Shown here: positions 21,538-31,366 of the stretch, in pieces
Position numbering within the stretch: position 1 is the first letter of the stretch
Layout: each line of letters opens with the position of its first letter
Source: Venturia oleaginea
Taxonomy: Eukaryota > Ascomycota > Dothideomycetes > Venturiales > Venturiaceae
DNA length: 64,000 nucleotides
Assembly: GCA_013176395.1 (NCBI GenBank)
Contig: JABMLP010000006.1
Coordinates: forward strand, 62,001-126,000
Reading direction: 5' to 3'
The notes under the pieces: generated by a model
Databases searched by the model: none
Told to the model about the DNA's origin: nothing
Seen by the model: the letters and a program-made list of their open reading frames with translations, nothing else
Translations under genes and position numbers: made by a program

Positions 21538-24309
21538 ATGTCCAACAAACGAGTAAAAGCGATAGACGACTACGACGATGACGGTTATGACGAGGAATAC
21601 GACGATGGCTATGACGAGCAAGAAGGTAATGCAGACGGTGAGAAGAGTACAAAAATCATACCACAAGTCACCCACTAATCCATCGACAGGCTTGAGCGCC
21701 GAAGACGAAGGTTCGCAACCATCACCCCACCTTCACTTCGACGATGGCGACTGATATCGGACATAGAAAGAATGGTACTTGGCACAGTACAGGTCAAGCA
21801 GGAGCTGGGCGAGGAATATACAGCAACAGACAAGGAAATTCAAGACGCGTTGTGGCATTATTTCTTCGACGTGGGGAAATCCGTCACATATATCAAGAGT
21901 AGGTCACAGTTATGGACAGCGATGGAATCATATTAATAGCCAGTGCAGATTTACGGAAACCCGTCGAGAAGAAGACGAAGGCAAAGCCAGTTTCAAAGTT
22001 CGACCAAGTGGCAAGCGCTGCCGCGAAGAAGGACATCAGTTCAACAACAGGTAAGATACATTTCTATTTCGCTCTGGGCATAACACACTACACATCATAT
22101 ATACATCTTCTGCGCTGGCTATCTATATTATGACTACCTCAGCTTCCGTGGCCCGGGTTAACGAAGGATGACCTCAGACAATTTTGGCCTCTTTCCACCT
22201 CCAGCTTCGCAGACCTGTTTCCCTTGTGTGGCAGAGTTCTTTCAGGATGTTCCTTGGGGAAAGGTACCTGTCTCTCGGCTTGCAAAGCTCTCGCATAGGC
22301 CCATGTATCCTCGCGGCGGTCTACTAGGTGGATCGTCCAAGCTCGCCAAACTGGCTGCGTTGCGAAAGCAGAAAGAACAGGAAAAGCAAGCTACATCGCT
22401 GGACACCGACGCAGGCAGATCTATTGCAATATTGGATCGTCTCAGTACAAAAAAGGAGAACGACAAAGACATCACCACCGCACTTTCCAACATTGCCCTT
22501 GATAAGCCAAAGCCCACGTTTCCAATTCGGCAAAAACGAGCAGCCAGTCCTATTCGTGAACCCGAGCCAAAGCGAGAGGAGAATCTGCCCCCTCCTCATA
22601 TGCCGAAGTCTGAGCTACTAGCCCGACCTTCAGTATTCGCGCAGACTATTTTCGGCCAGGAAGCGCCGAGTGCAGGCGGAACGTCATTGGATGCATCCCG
22701 GCAGCCATCGCAAGTAGCCGAACGGCGAACCAGCGACACATTCACACTGCCATTCATGAGCAGCCCAGAATTTCTCAAACGCAATCCATTTTCAGGGCCA
22801 AGTCCAGATGATATTGTGCTTCGTGCCCAGAGCAAAGGTCCTGCGCATGCATGAATACATGCACCCATACTAATCTCCAACAGGAATCAAGTCGAGTAAT
22901 AATGGAAATTTAACCAGCGGAATCACAAAAAATGTGGCTACTTTTAGTGTTCACGATGCACCAAAAACGAGATCGAAAAACCTCGACGTTGCGGACGAAT
23001 TTAAAAAAGCCAAGATGAAGAACTCGGCCAGTTTTGTTGTCGTTGGTATGTGACTTCCCAAATTCCTATTCTGAACACCGGCTTACATGGATCAGGTCAC
23101 GTTGACCACGGAAAGAGCACATTGATGGGAAGGCTGCTCTACGATCTTGGAGTGGTAGACGAAAAACAAGTTGAGAAGCTTCGTCGCGAGGCCAAGAAGA
23201 TCGGAAAGTCGTCATTTGCACTTGCCTGGGTGATGGACGCAACATCAGATGAACGGGAACGTGGCATCACAGTCGATGTAGCAACAAATCATTTTGAAAC
23301 CTCAAAGACACGGTTTACCATCCTCGATGCACCGGGTCATCAAGATTTCATACCCAACATGATAGCTGGAGCAAGCCAAGCAGATTTTGCTGTCCTTGTA
23401 ATTGATGCGAGTCCAAACAGTTTCGAGTCTGGCCTCCGTGGCCAGACCAAAGAACATGCCTTGCTTGTGCGGAGTATGGGCGTTCAGCGCTTGATAGTCG
23501 CAGTCAACAAAATGGATGCCTGCGAATGGTCGGAAGATCGCTTCACAGAAATCAAGCAACAAATGACGGCCTTCCTCACCTCGGCCAACTTCTCAGCAAA
23601 CACACTCACCTTTGTTCCCTGCGCCGGTCTCACAGGAGAGAACATCAACGCCAAACCCACGACACCCAATGCGGCGTGGTACTCAGGCACCACTCTTGTC
23701 GAAGAACTCGATGCGTCCGAACCTTCGAAAAGAAACGTCGAAAAACCACTACGGATGACTATCTCTGAAGTCTTCCGATCGAGTTTACAAGCCACAATCT
23801 CGGTATCTGGGAAACTAGATTCTGGAAGCTTGCAAGTAGGCGATGTGATCACCATCATGCCCTCGGGCGAGACTGCGACGATCAAAAGCCTCGAAGCTGA
23901 TGGCTCAGCGTCATCGGAATGGGCAGTAGCGGGCCAGATTGCTGTCCTCAACCTCATTGATATCGATCCTGTTCACCTCAAATTGGGCGATATCATTTCT
24001 CACCCTTCAAATCGGATAGCGAATGTCAAGGAGTTCACAGCAAAGATATTGGCATTTGAGCATGTTTTGCCGATGTTTGTGGATGTACATCGGGGACCGT
24101 TGCATGTAGGTGGCAAGGTAACGCGGTTGGTTGCTGTGTTGGACAAAGTCAGTGGAAAGGAGCTGGGCAAGAAGAGGATCAGAGTTGTGCAGCCTGGTTC
24201 TGTGGCCAGAGTGATAGTCGAATTGGAGAGTGCGTTGCCTGTTGAAGCTGGTGTGAAGGTTATCCTGCGGAATGAGGGGCTGACTGTTGCTGCTGGGCTT
24301 GTTGAATAG
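21538..24309 (+). CDS. HBS1: Hbs1, translational GTPase of ribosome rescue
   Basis: Exons read as 21538-21625, 21690-21710, 21767-21898, 21949-22050, about 22143-22837, 22884-23045 and 23096-24309. The N-terminus is acidic (DDYDDDGYDEEYDDGYDEQE), followed by the Hbs1 N-terminal domain (ALWHYFFDVGKSVTYIKN), a disordered linker and the GTPase core: G1 GHVDHGKST, switch ATSDERERGIT, G3 DAPGHQDF, G4 NKMD, then two beta-barrel domains. ATSDERERGIT separates it from eRF3 and eEF1A. With Dom34 it splits stalled ribosomes in no-go and non-stop decay in the cytoplasm. One problem: after the acceptor at 22142 the direct frame hits TGA at 22169, while the linker frame FFQDVPWGKVP is offset by one, so another intron or a sequence error lies at 22.14-22.21 kb. 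Confidence 0.9.
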
Positions 24310-24720
24310 CACGACCACGACTCCGTTGAGCTTTTGGGATGGTGGCAAGTAGATAGCCTTATTACATGCTTTACACTCCGAGAGCGGGCCACCTGCCCAA
24401 AAAAGCAATCCATCCCGCCTAAACAGTCGTTTTGGGCAGGCGGGTCGAGGTCACGATTTGTAAACATCGGAAACACCTTCCTCCAACAATCTCCGATAAC
24501 AGGACTTGAGTTTATCTCCGATGGGGGGATATATTTGATCTCCGATACACTCCATAAAATATGACTCGCCTGCCCCACCAACGAAGTGTTGTAATGACGA
24601 CAGACATCGGAGCTTCTGCCCTTCTTCAACGGCAGCAATATTCAAAGCCATATTCTGCCTTTTCATCAGCCTCACTCTCGAACCCTCCCCTCAACCTGAG
24701 TCGCAAATCGACCGTCGAAC
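24310..24720. promoter_or_regulatory. Spacer between HBS1 and the dehydrogenase gene
   Basis: 411 bp between two plus-strand genes. It holds the HBS1 terminator region and the promoter of the next gene. No distinct motif was identified beyond paired CGGGC/GCCCG-like blocks near 24385-24445 (CCTGCCCAAAAAAGC and TTTTGGGCAGG), which form an inverted repeat. Confidence 0.4.
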
Positions 24721-25996
24721 ATGTCGTCTCCAAAAGAAGTGCGGTGGGGAATTCTCGCAACCGGCGGTATCGCTCAAACATTGTACGTGACCCCATATAA
24801 TCTTTTCTTCGCCCTCCACATCTAATATCTCACCAGCACAAAAGACCTAGGCGTTGACCCAAAGACACGCGGCGTCAACGACATCAAACATGTCGTCGTG
24901 GCCGCGGCATCTTCGTCCTCGAAATCACGCGCAGAGCAATTCCTCAGAGATTGCAATTGCCCCACTGAAGCAAAAGCGTACGGCTCCTACGAGGACTTGG
25001 TAAAAGATCCAAACATTGATATCATCTATATCGCCACACCGCACTCTCACCACTACCAGAATGCCATGCTTGCTCTCACTGCTGGCAAGAATGTTTTATG
25101 TGAGAAGGCATTCACGACCAACGCCGCGCAATTGAAGAAACTCGTCGAGCTCGCAAAGGAGAAGAACCTGTTTCTGATGGAGGCAGTGTGGACACGCTAC
25201 TTCCCACTCTCAGTCTACGTCCGCAAGCTCATCACCTCTGGGAAGATCGGAAAAGTTGCCCGCTGTCTTCGCTGATCACAGTAGTTCCTGGATCCCCGTC
25301 GACAACCCCGAAAGCGCAGACAACAAATCGCGAATGGTGAATATTGATCTTGCCGGTGGACCATTGTTGGATATGGGTATTTATGCTTTGACATGGGTAT
25401 TTCAAACGCTTTATACAACGCAAGATGCTTCGACGCGTCAGGCACCGAGCGTTGTTTCTGCGATGAAGAAGTATGGACCTACGGGGTCTGATGAGATGGT
25501 CACGATGGTTCTCTCTTTCCCCCGCTCAGAAGAGAATGGAGGTGTTGCTCACGGTGTTGCCACTACTTCTCTTCGAATCAATTCGAACCCAGATGGGAAA
25601 CGCGAGACCAGCGGTCCCTGTATCAGAATCCAAGGCGACAAAGGTGAAATCCAGGTCTTTCCCCCACCCTTCCGCCCCACAAAGACCAAACTCATCCTCA
25701 CCGATGGAACCGTCGAGGAAAAAGAGTGGACGCTGCCTGGGCCTGGAAAGGGGAGCAAATGGTTCAATGGGTTCGGGACAGAATCGAACCCAGAAGGTGA
25801 GGGCCACGGTATGTTCTGGGAAGCTGACGAAGCTGCTACCGCGATTTTGGAGGGACGCAAGGAGGGCAAGTATGAGAGTTTGGACGAGAGTATCGTTATC
25901 ATGGAGGTTATGGATGAGGTGAGGAAACAGGGTGGGTTGGTTTATCCCGAGGAGATTGAGACCACCAAATTCCCGGTGGACTTGAAGGGGAAGTGA
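24721..25996 (+). pseudogene. Gfo/Idh/MocA dehydrogenase (dihydrodiol / D-xylose dehydrogenase type), frameshifted
   Basis: Exon 1 is 24721-24782 (VRWGILATGGIAQTF, the nucleotide-binding start) and exon 2 begins at 24837. DIIYIATPHSHHYQNAMLAL and NVLCEKAFT (the EKP-type lysine motif) mark the Rossmann domain, and MEAVWTRYFP marks the fungal NADP-dependent D-xylose/dihydrodiol dehydrogenase group. At 25258-25275 the frame runs into CLR-stop while the continuing domain (VFADHSSSWIPV..GGPLLDMGIYALTW) is in the next frame. A loss of two bases (GC of CGCGC) around 25262 explains it. The rest is intact to 25996 and would give about 407 residues. It is either a recent null allele or an assembly error, since codon pattern is preserved on both sides. 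Confidence 0.8.
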
Positions 25997-26246
25997 ATGT
26001 GCTTGTCAGATTGAGCTCTCTCTTCCAGTTGAGAGGAAGATGTGGCTAGTCAAGTCTACCATGGCAATGCGAATATCTGGGGACGTGTACTGGGTCTAGT
26101 TTTCCTGCAGAGTGCAAAAAGTATCCCAACTTCGTCCACTTTTTACTCCCAACGAGTGAGCTCTTCAATGATATGACGCTAGCATCTCCAAAGAAGTTTG
26201 AGACTACAAACTCTCCGGTGGATTTGAAAAGGAAGTGAATGTGCTG
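25958..26246 (+). repeat. Decayed tandem copy of the dehydrogenase 3' end
   Basis: The last 40 or so bases of the dehydrogenase gene plus its stop and the following GAATGTGCTT (25958-26005) recur at 26199-26246 with about ten differences, most of them transitions. The second copy retains GAGAC, CCGGTGGA, TTGAA, GGAAGTGAATGTGCT. This suggests a local duplication of the gene tail that later decayed. Confidence 0.75.
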
Positions 26247-26385
26247 GCTTCACTTTTTACAAGTGGTGAGCTGGTCTTGACTGTGATGGCATTTTAACAG
26301 TTTCCCATGCTCTTTGGCCCTGCTAAAGTGCTTGATGGTCTGTGGATAATGTTTTTAGCTAAGGAAGACCCCAATAGTATTTACC

Positions 26386-26414
26386 TAACGTAATCCACCA
26401 TCGAGCGGTACACA
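26386..26414 (+). repeat. Left terminal inverted repeat of copy 2
   Basis: 29 bp including the TA, complementary to 29113-29141. It is followed directly by a second CCACCGAGCGGTACACA unit that the right end lacks, and then by a further stretch (TTCGTATCCTCAT) that matches the right end again. The doubled motif mirrors the doubled motif at both ends of copy 1. Confidence 0.85.
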
Positions 26415-26459
26415 CCACCGAGCGGTACACATGTTCGTATCCTCATCGATTAACCCACA

Positions 26460-28125
26460 ATGCCACCACAACTAGACAATACAAAGGCCCAGAAAGAGGG
26501 TCAACTACTCCTTGCTCATCACGCTTATTTGAAAGGCCATTTTCCAAGTATTCGAAAGGCCGCTGATGCCTATTCTGTCCCATTTACTTCCCTTGCCTCC
26601 CGCCTTCGCGGACGCGCTTCACGCGTCGATTCGCGCCCAAATTGCCAAAAGCTTACGGATACGGAAGAAGAGGTCGTTGAGCATTGGATACTATCTATGG
26701 ATGAAAGAGGTTATCCATTGACCGTTACTGGGGTACGCGATGCGGCAAAAATCGTACTCGAGCAGCGTGTAGGCTCAGATTGCAAAATCGGTGTCAATTG
26801 GCCTCAGCGATACATCAACCGCCGCCCTAGCCTCAAATCGCGATATTCACGCAGCTACGATAATCAAAGGGCAAGATGCGAAGATCCAGCCCTTATTGGG
26901 GCCTGGTTTCGGCTTGTACAAAACACAATCGCTAAATACGGCATCCTCAATAACGATATCTACAACTTCGACGAAACTGGCTTTGCAATGGGCCTTGCAA
27001 GTACCTCACGCGTAGTTACTGCCTCAGATAGGCGTGGCAGACCCCCTCAATTACAGCCTGGTGATCGCGAATGGGTTACGGCAATCGAATCGATCAATGC
27101 GCTGGGTTGGAGCCTCCCGCCGATGGTGATCTTCAAAGGCAAGGTACATATATCATCTTGGTACGAAAACAACAATCTACCGCCTGATTGGACAATCGCT
27201 TTGAGTACAAATGGATGACAAGCTTGGATTACATTGGTTAAAAGAGGTTTTCGAGCCAAATACAGCTGCAAGAAAGGTTGGTAGTTATCGACTACTAATT
27301 CTGGATGGCCACGGCAGCCACGCAACGCCAGAATTTGATCAATTTTGTGCAGACCGGATGATTATTACTCTTTGTATGCCACCGCATTCATCACATCTTC
27401 TTCAACCTCTCGATATTGGTTGTTTTTCGGTCCTCAAGCGTACCTACGGCCACCAAGTCTCGGAATATATGAGGCTTGGCATAAATTATGTCGACAAAAT
27501 TGAGTTCCTTCACGCCTTTAAAATCGCTCGAATTAGTGCCCTCACACTAAGCAATATTCAACGCTGCTTCACTGCTGCCGTTCTCGTACCTTTTGATCCA
27601 GATCAGGTACTTTCAACCATCCAGATTAGGCCATCTACCCCTACAGCGCCCTTGGCCGCAAACCAAGAGCAATGGCAACCAGAAACACCTCAGAATCTAA
27701 CCCAGTTAGAGCTGCAGGTAGCTACAATCAAAGGCTATCTTAAGAGACGTTCAAAAAGTCCACCAACACCAACAGATCAGGTCCTTAATCAGCTTGTCAA
27801 GGGCTGCCAGATCGCGATGCAAGGCGCCGCTTTACTAGCTGCGGAAAATGAGAAATTAAGGGCTGCAAATGAGAGGCAGAAGCGAAAGAGGCAACTAAAA
27901 AGGAGGTATATTGGTCAATCAAGCGCTTTAACTGTTGCAGAGGGCTCAAGCTTACTTCAACTTTCTAAAGAAGCTTCGGTTATCAGCAGTAACCAGGTTG
28001 ATCAAGAGCCTTATATTGAGGAAGAACCACCATATGAAGAGGAGAACATTGTAATTACTTTTTTATTTGTCGCAGTGGTGACCATTTTGCAATCAACTGT
28101 CAGAAATATAGATAGGAATATTTAA
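26460..28125 (+). pseudogene. Pogo/Fot1-type DDE transposase, one frameshift
   Basis: The N-terminal part (26460-27218) has the Psq-like and CENP-B helix-turn-helix domains (SIRKAADAYSVPFTSLASRL; ILSMDERGYPLTVTGVRDAA) and the first catalytic Asp in NFDETGF. The frame stops at 27218. The next frame (from 27211) continues HWLKEVFEP, the second Asp in LILDGHGSH and the third in HLLQPLDIGCF, then a Lys/Arg-rich C-terminus (RQKRKRQLKRRYIG). Aligning with copy 1 suggests about 8 nt missing at 27213-27222. No zinc knuckle is seen at the end, unlike copy 1. The three acidic residues of the catalytic triad are all present, so the damage looks recent. Confidence 0.88.
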
Positions 28126-28152
28126 AAATGAGAGATTTATTGGTGCATAATA

Positions 28153-29073
28153 ATCAGGATTTATTGTTGTATGTAGGGCTCTGATGTGCCTGTGCCAACA
28201 TCCACTGTATTTACAAGGGGTATAAAACCATGTGAGACCAAAGACATGGAAAATTCCCTTCTGTTTCTTTCCTGGGAAGTTTGATAACCGGACTAGTCGG
28301 CCTCTCCCTTCCCTTTCTGCTTGTCTCTGAGTGCTATTCGGGTCAACACTATAGCGAGGTCGATTGCTCCAAAACCGTGTCGTAACACCTCTGTGTAGAG
28401 TGACTGCATTTTGACCGTACCCAGGCGGGCCTGGGTGGGAGCGGTTATTCTGTAACTGTTGCTCGCCTTTCCCTGGCGATGACTTTCTGTATGTGCCCAT
28501 TATTCTTGATCTAAATTCAAGCCTGAATTCGTTATCTGCTTCTTTACTGTTCCTCCGTGCTTATACCGTGTCTGTACCGTGCCTTCGCCCGCCTGTATCC
28601 GCATGCCTCTCGCCCTTATCCGAAAGGGCACCCAAGAATCCTCCTATCATCTTCTTTCCGCCTTAGAAGTTCTTCCCTACTGTTTGTTGATGGCACCCTG
28701 GAGGACCAATCCAGTTCCGTACCTAGTTTTCTGTCCGTGTAGGGTTGAAGGGTTTTATCGCGATATCGTGCGGAGGAGGATAGAGGTCGAGGACGGCTCG
28801 ATGCTCGCCTGGTACGTGGGAGGTCGTTCTTTACGTTTGTTTGATTGATCCTGTTGTTGCCGGTGTGTCTGGGCCTTTTCGGCGATGGTGTGCTCGCGGT
28901 ACGGTCGTGGTGCGACGTGGCCTCTTGCTGCGCGAGTGCGACGACGGGCAACCACCACGAGCGTGCGTTGATCTGATCGGCTCTGGTCACTGCCCTACAT
29001 CTGAGATGTGGCGAGATGAATACAGGTTCGTAGCCTCCGCCTCGTACAGGCTCAGATTTCGACTTTGGAGGCC
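28153..29073. mobile_element. Unclassified 0.9-kb insertion with 15-bp direct repeats
   Basis: The 15-mer TATTGGTGCATAATA occurs at 28138-28152 and again at 29074-29088, enclosing 921 bp. The outer sequence on both sides reads as continuous transposon 3' region, so the segment looks inserted with a 15-bp target duplication. That length fits a LINE- or SINE-type retroposon better than an LTR or pogo element. The interior is pyrimidine-rich in its middle part on the plus strand; no reverse transcriptase, poly(A) tail or clear Pol III box was found. Its identity is unknown. Confidence 0.55.
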
Positions 29074-29112
29074 TATTGGTGCATAATAGAGTAATTGATG
29101 AGGATACGAAAA

Positions 29113-29141
29113 TGTGTACCGCTCGATGGTGGATTACGTTA
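29113..29141 (-). repeat. Right terminal inverted repeat of copy 2
   Basis: Perfect 29-bp complement of the left end, with only one CCACC..GCGGTACACA motif. The inner flank (ATGAGGATACGAA) also matches the left inner flank in inverted orientation. Confidence 0.85.
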
Positions 29142-29651
29142 GTAAGTTGATACATGGGATCGGGATCACGTGAACGCTCGAGCATTGGCAAAGCGAGCGC
29201 TCGACACGCTCGATGCGCTCGATTGGCTCGATTGCGAGCGCCACGAGCGCAGGATTTCTTAGGAGATGATGGATCTCTATATATAGAACGAGACTCTGCT
29301 CCCTCAGTGTCTCGTATCTTCACTCTCTAGTTACTTCGCTATAGCTTTTAGTTACTTAGCACAATTCACGACTCTTATATCTTGTGTCGGCTTGCTAGGC
29401 TACTGAAACAACCACAGTGTTCAAGCACCTAACAAGACGCCACAGTACACGAGCCATGTGACGGCTTGCTAGGCTACTGGAACAACCACAGTGTCCAAGC
29501 ACCTAACAAGGCGCCACGGTACACGGGCCACAGCAAGACCTATAAGTAGGCCTTGCCCCCAGCCCCCATTTACATAGCTACTTGTAGTTAACTATCACAT
29601 TTAGTCCATACCCGATTGCTGCTCACGCCTTTCATTAGTTACTACTAGCCG
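29142..29651. other. LTR-like debris between the two transposons
   Basis: Features seen: a cluster of GCTCGA/CGAGC palindromic motifs (29170-29250), a strong TATA box CTATATATAG at 29276-29285 with a pyrimidine-rich stretch downstream, a 74-bp tandem duplication (29388-29535), and a second TATA-like CCTATAAGTAGG at 29538. The pattern resembles LTR promoters of an older retroelement into which the Gypsy element later inserted. No coding sequence. Confidence 0.45.
29388..29535 (+). repeat. Two tandem 74-bp units with transition-only differences
   Basis: Units start CGGCTTGCTAGGCTACTG at 29388 and 29462. Over the clear alignment they differ at about five sites, each A in the first where the second has G or T where it has C. 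The one-sided transition pattern is what repeat-induced point mutation or deamination would leave. Confidence 0.8.
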
Positions 29652-29827
29652 TGTTATGGGCATGGCCCATGGTTGGTATAGGCTAAGAGCCTAAGCCTGA
29701 TTGAGCCTAGTATAGAGAAAGAACCTCATTGAGGTTCTCTGTTTGTAGATACCTTCACTCCTTAACTGAATCTAAACAATCTTTGGCTACGAGTATGCTG
29801 CGTCTTTCCAGCTACCGTCCCGTAATA
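29652..29827 (+). repeat. 5' LTR of the Gypsy element
   Basis: Begins TGTTATGGGC and ends CCGTAATA. Identical by eye over all 176 positions to the 3' LTR. It contains AACTGAATCTA (29764-29774), the exact complement of the primer-binding site, so transcription probably starts there if self-priming is used. Confidence 0.93.
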
Positions 29828-29838
29828 TAGATTCAGTT
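29828..29838 (+). promoter_or_regulatory. Primer-binding site complementary to the element's own LTR
   Basis: TAGATTCAGTT follows the 5' LTR without a gap. Its reverse complement AACTGAATCTA is found once in each LTR (29764-29774 in the 5' copy). The match is exactly 11 nt and stops on both sides. In Tf1 of fission yeast the first 11 nt of the mRNA fold back and prime at a PBS adjoining the LTR, so this looks like the same self-priming mechanism rather than tRNA priming. Confidence 0.8.
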
Positions 29839-29861
29839 CTTTACAAACCTAGGTGTACTTG

Positions 29862-30956
29862 ATGCGTAGCAACAGTACCCTATCGACTCCTACAACCTAC
29901 ACCCCTACTACCGACGACGACCCAATCGCGAGCATTACGCAAGGAATCGACAAACTCTCAATGGCTCGAGCAAATTCGCCTGACACCGTATAACAATTGG
30001 TGGCAGCTCTGACCGCAGTCAGTGTTGATGGGAACACCGGTGCAAAAGCTATTGCATGGCCTAAATGGGACGGGAAAAGAGACAACTACACGCTGTTCAG
30101 ATGGCAGATCAAGACAAAAATCACTGTTGAAAATGGGAAGCTTGGAAGCAATCAAGGAATATGCGCGAACATCTTCAACGGGCTTCCGACAGAGAAACAA
30201 CAACGCGTCATCCAATGGCTAAGCAATGGAGAGCAACATGACAACTACGAACCCGAGTCCTTTATCAAGCATATGGACGACAAGTTCTTAGATCATGAAG
30301 CGGAAGCTAAAGCTCTCGACGAGCTGAACAAGATTAGCCAAGGCAGCAGACAACCGTTCGAAGACTTCCGCCAGCAGTTCGAACAACTGACATCGCAAGC
30401 TGGATCCCTAGCGCCGCAAAGAGCCTCAAAGATCACTATCATGAACAACGCGCTCAACTACTCCCTCCAACAGACCTTGAAATCAGTGCGATTGTCCAGG
30501 GACGACTACGACACTTACGTAAAAGATGTACAGTACTTCGCGATGAAGACAGAGGCTCTATCCCACCAACGCCGCTATCCAAGTACGGATAAGGAGACGC
30601 CAACAACTCGAGGGAGGCCACAATCACCCCAAACAGTCAGTCGTGACGCAGAAGGCGATATCGAAATGACTGGCATCAACGCCCTTTCAGCGCAGATCGC
30701 AGCACTGATAGCTCGGGTCGATACACTCGGAAAGGATGCGAAGAAGGACCGACGACCTAGAGCGAAATGGCGATCCCAAACAGAGTTCTTGGCACTTATA
30801 CAAGCGGGCAAATGCGGGCGCTGTAAGAAGCCCAAGCACCACCCGAACGTATGCGAATTCCGACCAGCAACACGTCCAAAGACTCAGGTCACTGCGGTAA
30901 TTACACAGCATACCGATGACTCCCTACAGGAAGCCTCATCAGAGTCGGAAAACTAG
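29862..30956 (+). pseudogene. gag-like capsid gene of the Gypsy element, with internal stop
   Basis: The frame opens with ATG at 29862 just after the PBS. A TAA at 29991-29993 interrupts it after 43 codons; beyond it the same frame continues to a TAG at 30954-30956. The body contains a retrotransposon capsid domain (WPKWDGKRDNYTLFRWQI; FLDHEAEAKALDELNKISQ) and, near the end, a CCHC knuckle CGRCKKPKHHPNVC that would bind the RNA. Both stops can arise by a CpA-to-TpA change from Gln codons. The CDS relates to the next frame by a one-base shift. Confidence 0.8.
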
Positions 30957-30964
30957 CTACCCTT

Positions 30965-31366
30965 GTGCATCGTCGCGCACGAGGGTCTGAAGTAGATGTA
31001 CATGGCGAAGACATTACAAAGCTACCAGGCATAAGAGAAATCAAAGCAGCAAAGAATAGGATGGAAAGTACACCCTTCTTGATAGATACCTTGATCAATG
31101 GAACTTCTTTCACCGAATCCTTCTTTGATAACGGCTGCCTCCCTTATGCTGCTTTCAGCGAGAAGAGTGTCCAAACACATCGTCTACCGCGCATCCCAAT
31201 TGACACCAAACAATTGGCACTGGCTAAAGAGAGCCACGAGAACGGAGAAGACCTCCGTATTACGCACATGACCTACGCTACGATCGACATTGATGGTCGA
31301 GCAGAGCGAGTCTATGGGTATATAGTGAAAGGATTGAGCTTCCCTATTATCCTAGGCAAGGCATGA
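30965..31366 (+). pseudogene. Aspartic protease region of the Gypsy element
   Basis: In a different frame from gag; the shift falls at about 30995-31000, where one base appears to be missing. The retropepsin-like site reads FFDNGCLPYAAF, so the usual DSG/DTG triad is DNG here, an unusual residue for an active enzyme. The frame ends with TGA at 31364-31366. The bases on either side remain in frame with the polymerase region, and the stop can be explained by TGG to TGA. Confidence 0.75.

Larger units (their letters stand above)
26388..29139 (+). mobile_element. Fot1/pogo-like DNA transposon, copy 2, with a nested insertion
   Basis: TA dinucleotides at 26386-26387 and 29140-29141 flank inverted ends beginning ACGTAATCCACC. 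The 2.75-kb element carries a transposase (26460-28125) and, downstream of it, about 920 bp of unrelated sequence flanked by 15-bp direct repeats. The TIRs differ in sequence from those of copy 1 (CGAGCGGTACA against CGAGCTGGTCA) but share the plan, so they are two related families. The transposase frameshift makes this copy inactive as read. Confidence 0.85.

Noticed and set aside
23050..23095. ATG at 23050 as the start of an independent GTPase gene
   Set aside because: It lies in an intron. Splicing 23045 to 23096 restores the G1 motif GHVDHGKST and joins the upstream Hbs1 exons.
9355..25996. Possible secondary-metabolite cluster (GST, SDR, GRE2-like reductase, dehydrogenase)
   Set aside because: No polyketide, peptide or terpene synthase, no P450, and housekeeping genes such as tRNA-Glu and HBS1 are interspersed.
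28616..29323. 235-codon minus-strand frame near the right end of pogo copy 2
   Set aside because: It crosses the terminal inverted repeat and the target TA into unrelated sequence and has no domain.
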